Notes: generated by a model not told the origin, from the sequence alone. Shown: positions 49,206 through 58,785, counted from the first letter of the stretch. The stretch is DNA of 64,000 bases from an uncultured Clostridia bacterium (GCA_934793215.1 CAKVOP010000001.1:1-64000); one strand, 5' to 3'. A program made the numbers and translations.

Positions 49206-51833
49206 ATGAAAAAATTTGTTTATCTTTTTAAAGAAGCAGACGGCAAAAACAAGGCTCTTTTTGGCGGAAAAGGTGCAAACCTCGCTGAAATGACAAACCT
49301 TGGAATGCCAGTTCCACAAGGTTTCACAATCACAACAGAAGCCTGCACGCAATACTATGCAGACGGAAGAAAAATAAACGATGAGATTCTTGCTCAAATC
49401 GAAGAAAAACTTGCAGAACTTGAAAAAATGACTGGCAAGAAATTTGGTGACGAGAAAAATCCTCTTCTTGTTTCCGTTCGTTCAGGTGCAAGGGTTTCAA
49501 TGCCTGGTATGATGGATACTATTCTTAACCTTGGGCTTAATGACACAGTTGTAGAGGGGCTTGCTCGACTTACAAACAATCCTCGTTTTGCTTACGACTC
49601 TTATAGAAGATTCATTCAAATGTTTAGTGACGTTGTAATGCAACAAGAAAAATCAAAGTATGAAAGAATTCTTGATAAGGTTAAAGCTGAAAAGGGTGTT
49701 CAATACGATAAAGACCTTACTGCCGAAGACCTTAAAGAAATAGTAAAAATGTTTAAGGAACTTTACCTCAAAGCACAAGGAGAAGAGTTCCCACAAGAGC
49801 CAAGAGTTCAACTTATTGAAGCAGTAAAAGCGGTATTCCGTTCTTGGGATAATGACAGAGCAAATGTTTATAGAAGAATGCATGATATTCCTTATGAATG
49901 GGGAACTGCTGTCAATGTTCAATCAATGGTATTTGGTAACATGGGTGAAACATCGGGTACTGGCGTTGCTTTTTCTCGTAATCCTGCTACTGGAGAAAAT
50001 AAACTCTATGGTGAATATCTTATGAATGCACAGGGCGAAGATGTTGTTGCTGGAATAAGAACTCCACTTCCAATCTCAACACTTGCCGACCAAAACCCAG
50101 AGGTTTACAAGCAATTTGCAGATATTGCAAAAACACTTGAAAAACACAATAAAGATATGCAAGATATGGAATTTACTATTGAGAATGGTAAACTCTATAT
50201 GCTTCAAACAAGAAATGGAAAGAGAACAGCAAAAGCCGCTCTCAAAGTCGCTGTTGACCTTGTTCATGAAGGGCTTATCACAGAAAAAGAAGCCCTCATG
50301 ATGCTTGATCCTAAACAGCTTGATGCTCTTCTTCACCCACAATTTGAAGATAAGGCACTTAAAGAGGCTACACCTATTGCCGAGGCACTTCCAGCATCTC
50401 CTGGGGCTGCATGCGGAAAGATTTGCTTCACTGCTGAAAAAGCGAAAGAAATGGCAGCAAACAAAGAAAAGGTTGTTCTTGTTCGACTTGAAACTTCACC
50501 AGAAGATATTGAAGGTATGGCTGCAAGCCAAGGCGTTCTCACTTGCCGTGGTGGTATGACTTCTCACGCTGCTGTAGTTGCTCGTGGTATGGGAACTGCT
50601 TGTGTTGCTGGTTGCAGTGCTATCAAATTTGCGGATGATGAAAAATCATTTACTCTCAATGGAAAAACTTATGTTGAAGGAGATGTTATTTCTTTTGATG
50701 GCTCAACTGGTAAGGTCTATGATGGTGCGATTCCTACTGAACCTGCAAAAATTTCAGGCGAATTTGCCACTATTATGGAGTGGGCTGACAAATATGGTGC
50801 TCTTTTAGTTAGAACCAATGCTGATAATCCAAAAGATGCTAAAAATGCGTTTAACTTTGGTGCAAAGGGCGTTGGACTTTGCAGAACAGAACACATGTTC
50901 TTTGAAGCAGATAGAATTCCTGCCGTAAGAGAAATGATTGTTTCTTCGACAGTTGAAGAGAGAAAGAAAGCACTTGCAAAACTTCTTCCAATGCAAAGAA
51001 AAGACTTTATTGGAATTTACAAGGCAATGGAAGGGCTTCCTGTTACTATCCGTTTCCTTGATCCACCTCTTCATGAATTTCTTCCTCATGAAGATGATGA
51101 GATTAGAGCACTTGCCAAAGAAATGGGACTTACTTTTGAAAGGCTTAAAGCCACCGTTAATGATCTTCACGAATTTAACCCAATGATGGGACACCGTGGA
51201 CTTCGTCTTGCAGTAACTTATCCTGAAATTGCAGAAATGCAAACACAAGCCGTTATTGAAGCTGCCATTGCAGTTCATGAAGAATGCGGGTACGACATCG
51301 TTCCTGAAATCATGATTCCACTCACTTGTGATGTTAAAGAATTTAAATATGTTCGTGACATTGTTGCAAACAAAGCCGATGAAATCATAGCAGAAAAAGG
51401 TGTTAAACTCACTTACAAGATAGGTACAATGATTGAAATTCCTCGTGCTGCTCTCACAGCTGACGAAATTGCTAAATATGCAGAGTTCTTCTCATTTGGA
51501 ACTAATGACCTTACTCAAATGACCTATGGTTTCAGTCGTGATGACGCTGGCAAATTCCTCGATGTATACTATGCAAAGAAGATTTTTGAAAGCGACCCAT
51601 TTGCAAGACTTGACCAAAACGGTGTTGGTAAACTTGTAAAAATGGCTGCCGACCTTGGAAGAAAGACTCGTCCAGACATAAAACTTGGCATCTGCGGTGA
51701 ACATGGTGGAGATCCATCAAGCGTTGAATTCTGCCATAATGCAGGACTCACTTATGTTTCATGTTCTCCATTTAGAGTCCCTATCGCAAGACTTGCTGCT
51801 GCACAGGCAAACATTAAAAATCCAAGAAACTAA
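49206..51833 (+). CDS. ppdK: Pyruvate, phosphate dikinase, 875 aa
   Basis: Interconverts PEP, AMP and PPi with pyruvate, ATP and Pi; in anaerobes often glycolytic. Seen: N-terminal ATP-grasp domain with LFGGKGANLAEM (residues 18-29), SVRSGARVSMPGMMDT (about 95-110), the phosphohistidine motif CRGGMTSHAAVVARGMG (about 448-464), and the C-terminal TIM-barrel with the catalytic region LGICGEHGGDPSSV near 830. Length is normal for bacterial PPDK. AAAGGAG precedes the ATG. Codon use is that of a highly expressed gene. It is a single-gene unit. Confidence 0.97.
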   Translation: MKKFVYLFKEADGKNKALFGGKGANLAEMTNLGMPVPQGFTITTEACTQYYADGRKINDEILAQIEEKLAELEKMTGKKFGDEKNPLLVSVRSGARVSMPGMMDTILNLGLNDTVVEGLARLTNNPRFAYDSYRRFIQMFSDVVMQQEKSKYERILDKVKAEKGVQYDKDLTAEDLKEIVKMFKELYLKAQGEEFPQEPRVQLIEAVKAVFRSWDNDRANVYRRMHDIPYEWGTAVNVQSMVFGNMGETSGTGVAFSRNPATGENKLYGEYLMNAQGEDVVAGIRTPLPISTLADQNPEVYKQFADIAKTLEKHNKDMQDMEFTIENGKLYMLQTRNGKRTAKAALKVAVDLVHEGLITEKEALMMLDPKQLDALLHPQFEDKALKEATPIAEALPASPGAACGKICFTAEKAKEMAANKEKVVLVRLETSPEDIEGMAASQGVLTCRGGMTSHAAVVARGMGTACVAGCSAIKFADDEKSFTLNGKTYVEGDVISFDGSTGKVYDGAIPTEPAKISGEFATIMEWADKYGALLVRTNADNPKDAKNAFNFGAKGVGLCRTEHMFFEADRIPAVREMIVSSTVEERKKALAKLLPMQRKDFIGIYKAMEGLPVTIRFLDPPLHEFLPHEDDEIRALAKEMGLTFERLKATVNDLHEFNPMMGHRGLRLAVTYPEIAEMQTQAVIEAAIAVHEECGYDIVPEIMIPLTCDVKEFKYVRDIVANKADEIIAEKGVKLTYKIGTMIEIPRAALTADEIAKYAEFFSFGTNDLTQMTYGFSRDDAGKFLDVYYAKKIFESDPFARLDQNGVGKLVKMAADLGRKTRPDIKLGICGEHGGDPSSVEFCHNAGLTYVSCSPFRVPIARLAAAQANIKNPRN

Positions 51834-51921
51834 CTCTTTAAATTATTTAAATTTAGTATTTAATTTGTCCTGCACTACAAATTAAAATTATATTTAATAA
51901 AAGAAAAAATTGATATTAAAC

Positions 51922-51956
51922 AAAAAAATAGCACCTTTTTAAGGCGCTATTTTTTG
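51922..51956 (+). terminator. Terminator of ppdK
   Basis: AAAAAATAGC, CCTT / AAGG inner pair, GCTATTTTTT. Confidence 0.85.
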
Positions 51957-52033
51957 TTAAATAAAAATTAAATAAAAATTAAATAAAAATTAAATAAAAA
52001 TTAAATAAAAATTAAATAAAAATTAAATAAAAA
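51957..52033. repeat. Seven exact tandem copies of TTAAATAAAAA
   Basis: The 11-bp unit TTAAATAAAAA is repeated seven times without change between the ppdK terminator and the next gene on the minus strand. It is a minisatellite-like array; the 11-bp period is close to one helical turn, so phased A-tracts may bend the DNA. Confidence 0.95.
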
Positions 52034-52048
52034 TTAATATTTTAAATT

Positions 52049-52819
52049 TTAATAATAAAAATGTTCTTTTTTCTCTTCAACTCTTTTAGGGGATTTTACA
52101 AAAGGATAATATTTTGATTCTTCCAGGCGTTTATCATGATAAAATTTAACAACTGAAAGCATGACAAGTGCATTGTTTAATCCTTTACTACTTTCTTCAC
52201 TATTTAATTGTTTGAATTTTTCAGTCACCAATTTTTTGACATCATTAAAAAATTGTTTATCATTCTCTGTTGCGTAAAAATCTGTATATGCTCCAATCTT
52301 GTCAAGTGCATCTTTTGAATCTAGTTTTGTCACCTCTGCATCATAAATCATATCAGCAACAATTTTTGGACCCTCAACATAATAATGGTTGTTATAAATC
52401 TCTTTAAGCGTTTTGAAAATCTTTTTGAAGTCAGGTTTTATTATTTTTTCAAAACTTCCATTTTTATAAACTTTCAAGAATTTGCAGAAGATATAAGACA
52501 GCACTTTGAAAAATGTTGGAGCACACTCTTTGTCGATAAGGTTTGCGACTTTGGCGCCAAGAGGGGAAACATCAATTTCTTTTTCTGTTGAAATAAGATA
52601 AAAAATTTCATTGGCTGTAACTCTAGCACAATCTATTATGTATTGTTCGGTATGATATGTGCTTGGCACATTCTCTATACTTGCTTGGGCTATAAGAATT
52701 TGGTCAAAATAAATTTCATACGCTGGCAATCTTGTGTCACCGTCATAGTGGTCAAGTTCAAAACGAATGACTCTTCTCGCTTTCGTCAAATATTTTTCTC
52801 TAATATCTTGATTATTCAT
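52049..52819 (-). CDS. Unknown protein, 256 aa
   Basis: I do not recognise the family. It is soluble and mostly alpha-helical, with no leader. Features: basic N-terminal helix (KYLTKARRVIRFELDHYDGD), hydrophobic ECAPTFFKVLSYIFCKFLKVY near residues 98-118, and a basic C-terminus. It starts 9 nt after the stop of the gene at 52829, with AAGGAG upstream, so both form an operon. Confidence 0.6.
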   Translation of the reverse strand: MNNQDIREKYLTKARRVIRFELDHYDGDTRLPAYEIYFDQILIAQASIENVPSTYHTEQYIIDCARVTANEIFYLISTEKEIDVSPLGAKVANLIDKECAPTFFKVLSYIFCKFLKVYKNGSFEKIIKPDFKKIFKTLKEIYNNHYYVEGPKIVADMIYDAEVTKLDSKDALDKIGAYTDFYATENDKQFFNDVKKLVTEKFKQLNSEESSKGLNNALVMLSVVKFYHDKRLEESKYYPFVKSPKRVEEKKEHFYY

Positions 52820-52828
52820 AATTCTCCT

Positions 52829-53611
52829 TTATTCCCAGCGGGGCAATTCTGGCTCTATTTTGGGGGTTGAAAGTTGTTTTCTAACAATAGTTTGTCGTAT
52901 TTGATTGATGCTTTGCTTTGAATAGTAGTACTCTCTCTCCAAAAGTTCAAGCTTTTGTTTGTCTTCCCTCAAGTATTGTAGTTCTCTTAAAGAAGCCATA
53001 ATTTTGGTTTTTTGCTCAATCAATTTTTCGTTTTCCATTTTATCGACAGGTATAATTTTAGGGTGATGGTTTTGCAAAGCAATCAAATGGCCTCTTGTAA
53101 CCACGGCTTGCATGCCTTCGTTAAAGATGTGACTTTTCATGTTGGAGATAATTGCTTCTTGATAGTTTTCATCTGGTTGCATATAAGAGCGATAGAGGCT
53201 CGATGCTAAAATTCTCCTAGCGAATATTTCTGCATATGACTCATTTTTTGTAACTAAACATGGTTCAAGTGCTCGAATGCACTTTATATGAAACTTTTCG
53301 AAGGTTGACAATATTGATAGAGGAATAAGTTCGGGGCTGGCGTCTTTTCGGCTAATGCGGAAAGCAAGTATATCGGCCAAATCGTTTTCAAGGGCCTGTT
53401 CGCTATACCCTTCAAGAGAAAAGGATTGTCCTGTCCATTTAAAATATTTGGCACCAAAAGGGTGAAAGTAGTCAAAAAAGACCTCGAAGAGTTTTTCGTC
53501 TATTCCTTCAAAGCGTGTCAGTAATAAGTGCGCTTTAAGGCTAGGGAAGTATAACTCTTCAGTGTGACATAATGAATTGACTTTTTGAGTGCATCTTTCA
53601 ATGTCGTTCAT
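52829..53611 (-). CDS. Unknown protein with C-terminal coiled coil, 260 aa
   Basis: I do not recognise the family. Residues 1-190 are mixed alpha/beta and contain FFDYFHPFGAKYFKWTG near 45-60. Residues 195-245 are a charged coiled coil (ENEKLIEQKTKIMASLRELQ, then KLELLEREYYYSKQ). There is no leader or membrane segment. It is the first gene of a two-gene operon with 52049. There is no Shine-Dalgarno site; the -10 lies 6 nt before the ATG. Confidence 0.6.
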   Translation of the reverse strand: MNDIERCTQKVNSLCHTEELYFPSLKAHLLLTRFEGIDEKLFEVFFDYFHPFGAKYFKWTGQSFSLEGYSEQALENDLADILAFRISRKDASPELIPLSILSTFEKFHIKCIRALEPCLVTKNESYAEIFARRILASSLYRSYMQPDENYQEAIISNMKSHIFNEGMQAVVTRGHLIALQNHHPKIIPVDKMENEKLIEQKTKIMASLRELQYLREDKQKLELLEREYYYSKQSINQIRQTIVRKQLSTPKIEPELPRWE

Positions 53612-53617
53612 ACTATA

Positions 53618-53646
53618 ATTTTAGCACAAATATTTTAGCTCGTCAA
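53618..53646 (-). promoter_or_regulatory. Promoter of the 53611 operon, predicted leaderless
   Basis: Minus strand: TTGACG (53646-53641), 17-bp spacer, TAAAAT (53623-53618), then TATAGT and ATG at 53611. Confidence 0.75.
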
Positions 53647-53771
53647 TAAAGATAAATCATTTACATACATTTTTACTTGGACAAACATTTATTTTTTAGA
53701 TAAAAATGACTTAAAAACTTTGTTTTAGTGCTAAAATTTGTTAAAAAACCATGCAATTTAAACAAAATGGC

Positions 53772-53800
53772 TTTACAAACCCTATTTATTGTGATAAAAT
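53772..53800 (+). promoter_or_regulatory. Promoter of rpoZ
   Basis: -35 TTTACA (53772-53777), 17-bp spacer, -10 TAAAAT (53795-53800). Confidence 0.75.
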
Positions 53801-53836
53801 ATACAAGACTTAAATCAAAGTGCGAGGTGATTTTTT

Positions 53837-54034
53837 ATGATGATTGAACCATCAATAGACAAACTTTTGGCTAAAACTAATGGAAACAAGTATGTTCTTT
53901 GCACAGTAGTTGCAAAAAGAGCAAAAGAAATCGAAAATGTTAGACGACTTGAACTTGCTGACCAAGACAAGAAGGCAATTTCTTTGGCTTGCGAAGAAGT
54001 GGTTGAAGGAAAAGTTAAGCCAAGCGCATTTTAA
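53837..54034 (+). CDS. rpoZ: RNA polymerase omega subunit, 65 aa
   Basis: Helps assemble RNA polymerase by binding beta-prime. Seen: MIEPSIDKLL at the N-terminus, then the conserved NGNKYVLCTVVAKRAKEI (about residues 15-32), and KAISLACEEVVEGKV near the end. Length is normal for Firmicute omega. GAGGTG precedes the ATG; a second Met follows directly. It heads the priA-def-fmt-rlmN-rsgA-rpe cluster. Confidence 0.92.
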   Translation: MMIEPSIDKLLAKTNGNKYVLCTVVAKRAKEIENVRRLELADQDKKAISLACEEVVEGKVKPSAF

Positions 54035-54062
54035 TGGGCGTTTGTTTTTAAGGTTTTACGAT

Positions 54063-54097
54063 AAAAGAGATTGTCCCTTTGAAGATAATCTCTTTTT
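54063..54097 (+). terminator. Terminator between rpoZ and priA
   Basis: AAAGAGATT / AATCTCTTT, loop about 14 nt, T-rich afterwards. The priA ribosome site AGGAGGAA follows at once, so read-through control is possible. Confidence 0.75.
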
Positions 54098-54111
54098 CTT
54101 TTAGGAGGAAT

Positions 54112-56280
54112 ATGTTTGCAAAAGTCATAATCGACCAAGATGCGAAAGCACTTGACAGAGTGTTCGAATATATTATCCCTGATGAAATGAAGGTTGAAAA
54201 AGGCATGCGTGTTGTGGTGCCTTTTGGCGGTCGCACCCTTCAGGGTTTTGTTGTGGATAAATGTGATAAATGTGATTATGATGAAAGCAAACTAAAAAAA
54301 ATAATATCGCCGATTGAAGATTTTTCTGCGATAAAGCCCCAACTTTTACATCTTATGGAATTTATGGTGAAGAAAAACCATTTGAAACTGGCATCGATTT
54401 TAAGATTATTTTTGCCTAGTGAAATGAGAGAGGGAAAAACACGAGAACTTTTTGAAACATATTATTTTTTGAAAGAAGAAAACCCACAAGTCTCATCTAG
54501 AGCTAAAAATCAACTTGCAATTATTGATGAACTTAAAAGTGGAGAACAAAAATCTGTTCTTTTGGCAGAAAAATATGGCTATGCACCCTTAAAAGCTTTG
54601 TTTGAAAAAGGAATAATTGACAAAAAAAAGGAACAAATCTTTCGTTCCCCATTTGTTTTGAGTGAAGAGAACAAAAAATTGCACTTAAATGAGTGTCAGC
54701 AGACCGCAATAAACACCATAACCCAAAATAAAACTTATCTTTTGCATGGTGTTACTGGGAGCGGGAAAACCGAAGTGTATATGCACCTGATTGAGCGTGC
54801 TTTGGTGCAAGGTAAAAATGCAATTATGCTTGTACCCGAAATTTCACTTACCCCTCAAATAATGGCAAATTTTAAGGCGAGATTTGGTCAATCTGTCGCA
54901 CTCCTTCATAGTGGATTATCGGCTGGCGAGCGTTTTGATGAATGGAAAAGGCTCTTTTCGGGTGAAGCTAGAATCGCGATTGGGGCTAGAAGTGCAATTT
55001 TCGCCCCTCTTGAAAATTTGGGGATAATAATTGTTGATGAAGAACATGAACAAAGTTATGTCAGCGAAAGTAATCCTAGATATGATACACACGACATTGC
55101 CGATTTTAGGGCACGAGAAAACAAATGTCCACTGGTGCTTGGCAGTGCAACCCCATCTATTGAATCTTATGAAAAGGCGAAAATTGGAGAATATGAACTG
55201 ATTGAAATGCCAGTTCGAGCAAACGGCAAAGAAATGCCGCCTTTGCAAATTATCGATATGATGAATGAACTTCGTGCTGGAAATAGCGGAATTTTCTCCA
55301 ATCAACTACTTGCTGACCTGGCAAATGTAATCAACAAGAAGAAGCAAGCCATGATTTTTATTAATAGGAGAGGATATTCTTCTTTTATGCGATGTAGAGA
55401 TTGTGGGTATGTTGCAAAATGCAGTGATTGCGATGTAAGCCTTGTTTACCACCGCGAAGATAACAGGCTAAAATGTCATTATTGCGGAAAACAATTCAAA
55501 GTGCTTTCTCGTTGTCCAAAATGTGGAAGTGAAAACATTAAATATGGTGCGGTTGGAACGGAACAAATTGTTAAGAAGTTGCAGGAAGTCTTTCCCGATG
55601 TTAAAATATTGAGAATGGACAATGACACGACTTCCACAAAAAATGCTCATCAAAAAATTCTTGGAGAGTTTAAAACTGCACTCCCTGGCATTTTGGTTGG
55701 CACGCAGATGATCGCAAAGGGGCATGATTTTGAAAATGTTTTGCTTGTTGGAATTGTTGACGCTGACCAAAGTCTGTATCATGCTGATTATAGAAGCACC
55801 GAGCGAACATTTGCTTTAATCACCCAAGTAGCAGGAAGAGCGGGGCGAAGCTGTGAGCAAGGAAAGGTCGACCTTCAAACTTATAGTCCAAGGCATTATG
55901 TGTACAAGTTTGCGTCAAACTATGACTATAAAGGATTTTTTAGAAAAGAAGAAAACATAAGGCAGACAACCCAGTTCCCTCCATTTACAAGAATTCTTCG
56001 AGTGCTTTTTACAAGTCACGACGAAAATTTGGTTCGCGAAACGCTGAAAGTGTGCTATACTGAAATTGAAAATTTGAAAAAAGATTATGCAGAGGATATA
56101 ATCTACCTAGACGCAATGAAAGCACCTATAAAACGAATTCAAGACAAATACCGCTATCAAATCATGATGAGACTAAAACTATCAAAGGCGGACGAAATCG
56201 AAGAAAAAGTCTTTGAAATAGTCGATAAAAATGCTAAAAATGGAGCATTTTTTGAAATTAATCCTCAAAATTTATCTTAA
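54112..56280 (+). CDS. priA: Primosomal protein N' (replication restart helicase), 722 aa
   Basis: 3'-5' DNA helicase that reloads the replisome at stalled forks. Seen: N-terminal 3'BD (VFEYIIPDEMKVEKGMRVVV), Walker A LLHGVTGSGKTEVY (about residue 217), DEEHEQSY (about 314), zinc cysteines in CRDCGYVAKCSDC and CHYCGKQFKVLSRCPKCG (about 425-475), GTQMIAKGHDF and QVAGRAGR. The ATG at 54112 is chosen for AGGAGG 6 nt upstream. Length is normal. def follows 10 nt later. Confidence 0.95.
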   Translation: MFAKVIIDQDAKALDRVFEYIIPDEMKVEKGMRVVVPFGGRTLQGFVVDKCDKCDYDESKLKKIISPIEDFSAIKPQLLHLMEFMVKKNHLKLASILRLFLPSEMREGKTRELFETYYFLKEENPQVSSRAKNQLAIIDELKSGEQKSVLLAEKYGYAPLKALFEKGIIDKKKEQIFRSPFVLSEENKKLHLNECQQTAINTITQNKTYLLHGVTGSGKTEVYMHLIERALVQGKNAIMLVPEISLTPQIMANFKARFGQSVALLHSGLSAGERFDEWKRLFSGEARIAIGARSAIFAPLENLGIIIVDEEHEQSYVSESNPRYDTHDIADFRARENKCPLVLGSATPSIESYEKAKIGEYELIEMPVRANGKEMPPLQIIDMMNELRAGNSGIFSNQLLADLANVINKKKQAMIFINRRGYSSFMRCRDCGYVAKCSDCDVSLVYHREDNRLKCHYCGKQFKVLSRCPKCGSENIKYGAVGTEQIVKKLQEVFPDVKILRMDNDTTSTKNAHQKILGEFKTALPGILVGTQMIAKGHDFENVLLVGIVDADQSLYHADYRSTERTFALITQVAGRAGRSCEQGKVDLQTYSPRHYVYKFASNYDYKGFFRKEENIRQTTQFPPFTRILRVLFTSHDENLVRETLKVCYTEIENLKKDYAEDIIYLDAMKAPIKRIQDKYRYQIMMRLKLSKADEIEEKVFEIVDKNAKNGAFFEINPQNLS

Positions 56281-56290
56281 AGGAGAAAAT

Positions 56291-56764
56291 ATGGCAATTA
56301 GAAAAGTTGTAAAAATTGGTGAACAATCATTGAGAAAAAAATCAAAGCCTGTTAAAGATTTTGACGAAGATTTATGGCAACTTCTTGATGATATGAAAGA
56401 AACCATGTATGAAAATGATGGAATGGGACTTGCTGCTCCTCAAGTTGGGGTTTTGCGTCGAGTTGTTATTGTCGATGTCAACAATGCTTTTGTAGAACTT
56501 ATAAATCCAGAAATCATTGCTCAAAAGGGAGAAGATATAGAAGAAGAGGGGTGCCTTTCAGTCGGCTCTTTTCGTGGAAGAGTAAAAAGGCCTTATGAAA
56601 TAACAGTACAAGCATATGATAGATTTGGTTACCCTTTTTCATTGCATGGAGAAAAATGGCTTGCAAGATGCATTTGCCATGAGGTCGACCATTTGGACGG
56701 AATATTGTTCGTGGACAAAACGCTTGATAAAGATAAATATATTGCCTCGGGCGGTAAGTTGTAA
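56291..56764 (+). CDS. def: Peptide deformylase, 157 aa
   Basis: Removes the N-formyl group from new proteins. Seen: motif 1 GMGLAAPQVG (about residues 42-51), motif 2 EEGCLS (about 86-91; Cys binds metal) and motif 3 CHEVDHLDG (about 129-137; both His bind metal). The ATG at 56291 follows AAAGGAGA. It pairs functionally with fmt next door. Confidence 0.95.
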   Translation: MAIRKVVKIGEQSLRKKSKPVKDFDEDLWQLLDDMKETMYENDGMGLAAPQVGVLRRVVIVDVNNAFVELINPEIIAQKGEDIEEEGCLSVGSFRGRVKRPYEITVQAYDRFGYPFSLHGEKWLARCICHEVDHLDGILFVDKTLDKDKYIASGGKL

Positions 56765-56828
56765 TGAATATTAATCGTTAAAAGCGAAAACAGATAATTA
56801 AAAAATAAACATTATAAAAGGAAATTTA

Positions 56829-57758
56829 ATGAAAGTTTTATTTTTAGGAAGTTCGAGGTTTTCCTTGATTGTATTAAAAAAGATGCTTGAAGAACGCGTT
56901 AATATAATTGGCGTGATAACACAGCCAGATAAACCTTCTGGTCGAGGACATAAGTTGACTCCAAGCGAAGTAAAAGTGTATGCTCTTGAAAATGGAATAA
57001 AAGTTTATGATTTTGACAAGGTGAAAAACCATATCGCAGAAATAAAAGAAATTGACTACGATGTGGCGGTGGTTGCTTCTTTTGGACAAATTTTGCCACA
57101 AGAATTTTTGGATATTCATCTCACTATAAATGTTCACCCTTCACTTTTGCCTAAATATAGAGGTGCAACTCCAATTCAAAGTGCACTTTTAAACTGTGAT
57201 AAAGAGACTGGCGTTACTATCATGAAAGTCGCAAAAGCGGTGGATAGCGGAGATATTTTATTGCAAGAGAGAGTAGAAATTGGCGATGAATATTATCTTG
57301 CTCTTGAAGACAAACTCGCTCAAATTGGTGGGACTATGGCATGTCAAGCACTTAAACTTATTGAAAATAATAGATGTGAGTGGCATGAGCAAGACCATGA
57401 AAAGGCAACGATTGTTTCAAAACTTACCAAAGAAGATGGTGTGCTTGATTTCGCAACATCGTCAAATCAAATTCTCGGCAAGGTTAGGGCGATGAGCGAA
57501 GAAATAGGTGCATTTGTGCTTTTAAATGGAAATTTCCTTAAGGTTGGAGAGGCAAAACATGCACAACTCAACAACGAAGAGATTAATTCGCTTAAAAAAG
57601 GCGAAATTTTAAACAACAAGAAAAAATTTGTCGTTGGCTGTGCAGACGGAGGCATTGAAATTTTGAAAGTTCAAGCTCCATCTGGTAAAATGATTAGCGG
57701 TCGAGATTATATAAACGGGCATAACGACATTTTGGGTAAAAAGGTAGACAATGTTTAG
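56829..57758 (+). CDS. fmt: Methionyl-tRNA formyltransferase, 309 aa
   Basis: Formylates initiator Met-tRNA with 10-formyl-THF. Seen: N-terminal fold KVLFLGSSRFSLIVL, the catalytic/folate motif NVHPSLLPKYRGATPIQ (about residues 105-121), and the C-terminal OB domain. Asn, His and the later Asp of this family are kept. AAAGGA precedes the ATG. rlmN starts 8 nt before its end. Confidence 0.95.
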   Translation: MKVLFLGSSRFSLIVLKKMLEERVNIIGVITQPDKPSGRGHKLTPSEVKVYALENGIKVYDFDKVKNHIAEIKEIDYDVAVVASFGQILPQEFLDIHLTINVHPSLLPKYRGATPIQSALLNCDKETGVTIMKVAKAVDSGDILLQERVEIGDEYYLALEDKLAQIGGTMACQALKLIENNRCEWHEQDHEKATIVSKLTKEDGVLDFATSSNQILGKVRAMSEEIGAFVLLNGNFLKVGEAKHAQLNNEEINSLKKGEILNNKKKFVVGCADGGIEILKVQAPSGKMISGRDYINGHNDILGKKVDNV

Positions 57759-58785
57759 CGATTTGACATTTGGTGAACTTCAAGATTATGTAAAGTCTTT
57801 GGCTCTTCCTACGTTTAGGGCAGAGCAGATTTTTGACGCCGTATATTCAGGAAAAACGCTTGAAGAGATTTCAAATTTGCCAAAAGGAATAAAAGAAATC
57901 ATTGCAAAAGATTACCCAAAGTATGAAATAGCAAAAAAATTTGTTTCAAAAGATGGCACAGAAAAATATATAATTCGTCTCTATGACGGAAATATTGTTG
58001 AGTGCGTGCTTATGAAATATAAGTATGGCTATACCATTTGTGTTTCTACGCAAGTGGGTTGCCGTATGGGGTGCAAGTTTTGTGCTTCTACCCTTGGCGG
58101 AAGAGTAAGAAATTTGTCAGCTGGCGAAATTCTTGCTCCAATCATTCTTGTAAATAGAGAAAAAGGAGGCTCGCTTAAAGACCGCAAAATCACGAATGTT
58201 GTGCTTATGGGAAGCGGTGAACCACTCGATAATTATGATAATGTTGTCAAATTTCTTAATCTTGTATCCTCGCAAAAGGGGTTTAATATAAGTGAGAGGA
58301 ATATTTCACTTTCTACATGTGGAATTGTGGATAAAATATATGCCCTTGCCGATCTTGAGAAAAGCATAACTTTAACTATTTCGCTTCACGCAACAACAGA
58401 TGAAAAGCGAAGAGAAATTATGCCTATTGCCAACAAGTACTCTATCGCCGATATTTTAAAAGCGTGCAAATATTATTTTAACAAAACTGGACGAAAAATT
58501 TATTTTGAATACACTCTTATTAAAGGGATAAATGATAGGGACGAAGACGCAGACAATTTAGCAAGACTTCTAAAAGGTCTGCTTTGCCATGTCAATCTTA
58601 TCCCTCTTAACCCTGTCAAAGAACGCACACTTGTTTCAACGGGCAGGCTGTTTGCGTATAAATTTATGGACAAACTCAAAGAAAAGGGAGTTTCGGCGAC
58701 AGTAAGACGCACAATGGGTGAGGATATTGAAGGTGCATGTGGACAACTTCGTAATAAAATTCTTGAAGAGGAGGGTAATGCGTGA
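57751..58785 (+). CDS. rlmN: 23S rRNA/tRNA adenine-C2-methyltransferase RlmN, 344 aa
   Basis: Radical-SAM methyltransferase acting on A2503 of 23S rRNA and A37 of some tRNAs. Seen: the Fe-S triad CRMGCKFC (about residues 103-110), GSGEPLDNYDNV, and the methyl-carrier cysteine region GEDIEGACGQL near the C-terminus. Overlaps fmt by 8 nt and rsgA by 4 nt. In most Firmicutes a PP2C phosphatase and a PASTA kinase follow rlmN; here rsgA follows directly. Confidence 0.95.
   Translation: MFSDLTFGELQDYVKSLALPTFRAEQIFDAVYSGKTLEEISNLPKGIKEIIAKDYPKYEIAKKFVSKDGTEKYIIRLYDGNIVECVLMKYKYGYTICVSTQVGCRMGCKFCASTLGGRVRNLSAGEILAPIILVNREKGGSLKDRKITNVVLMGSGEPLDNYDNVVKFLNLVSSQKGFNISERNISLSTCGIVDKIYALADLEKSITLTISLHATTDEKRREIMPIANKYSIADILKACKYYFNKTGRKIYFEYTLIKGINDRDEDADNLARLLKGLLCHVNLIPLNPVKERTLVSTGRLFAYKFMDKLKEKGVSATVRRTMGEDIEGACGQLRNKILEEEGNA

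Noticed and set aside
51957..52033. CRISPR array
   Set aside because: The repeats are 11 bp, contiguous and without spacers; no cas gene is in the window. LRR-coding and collagen-coding repeats were rejected for the same reason.
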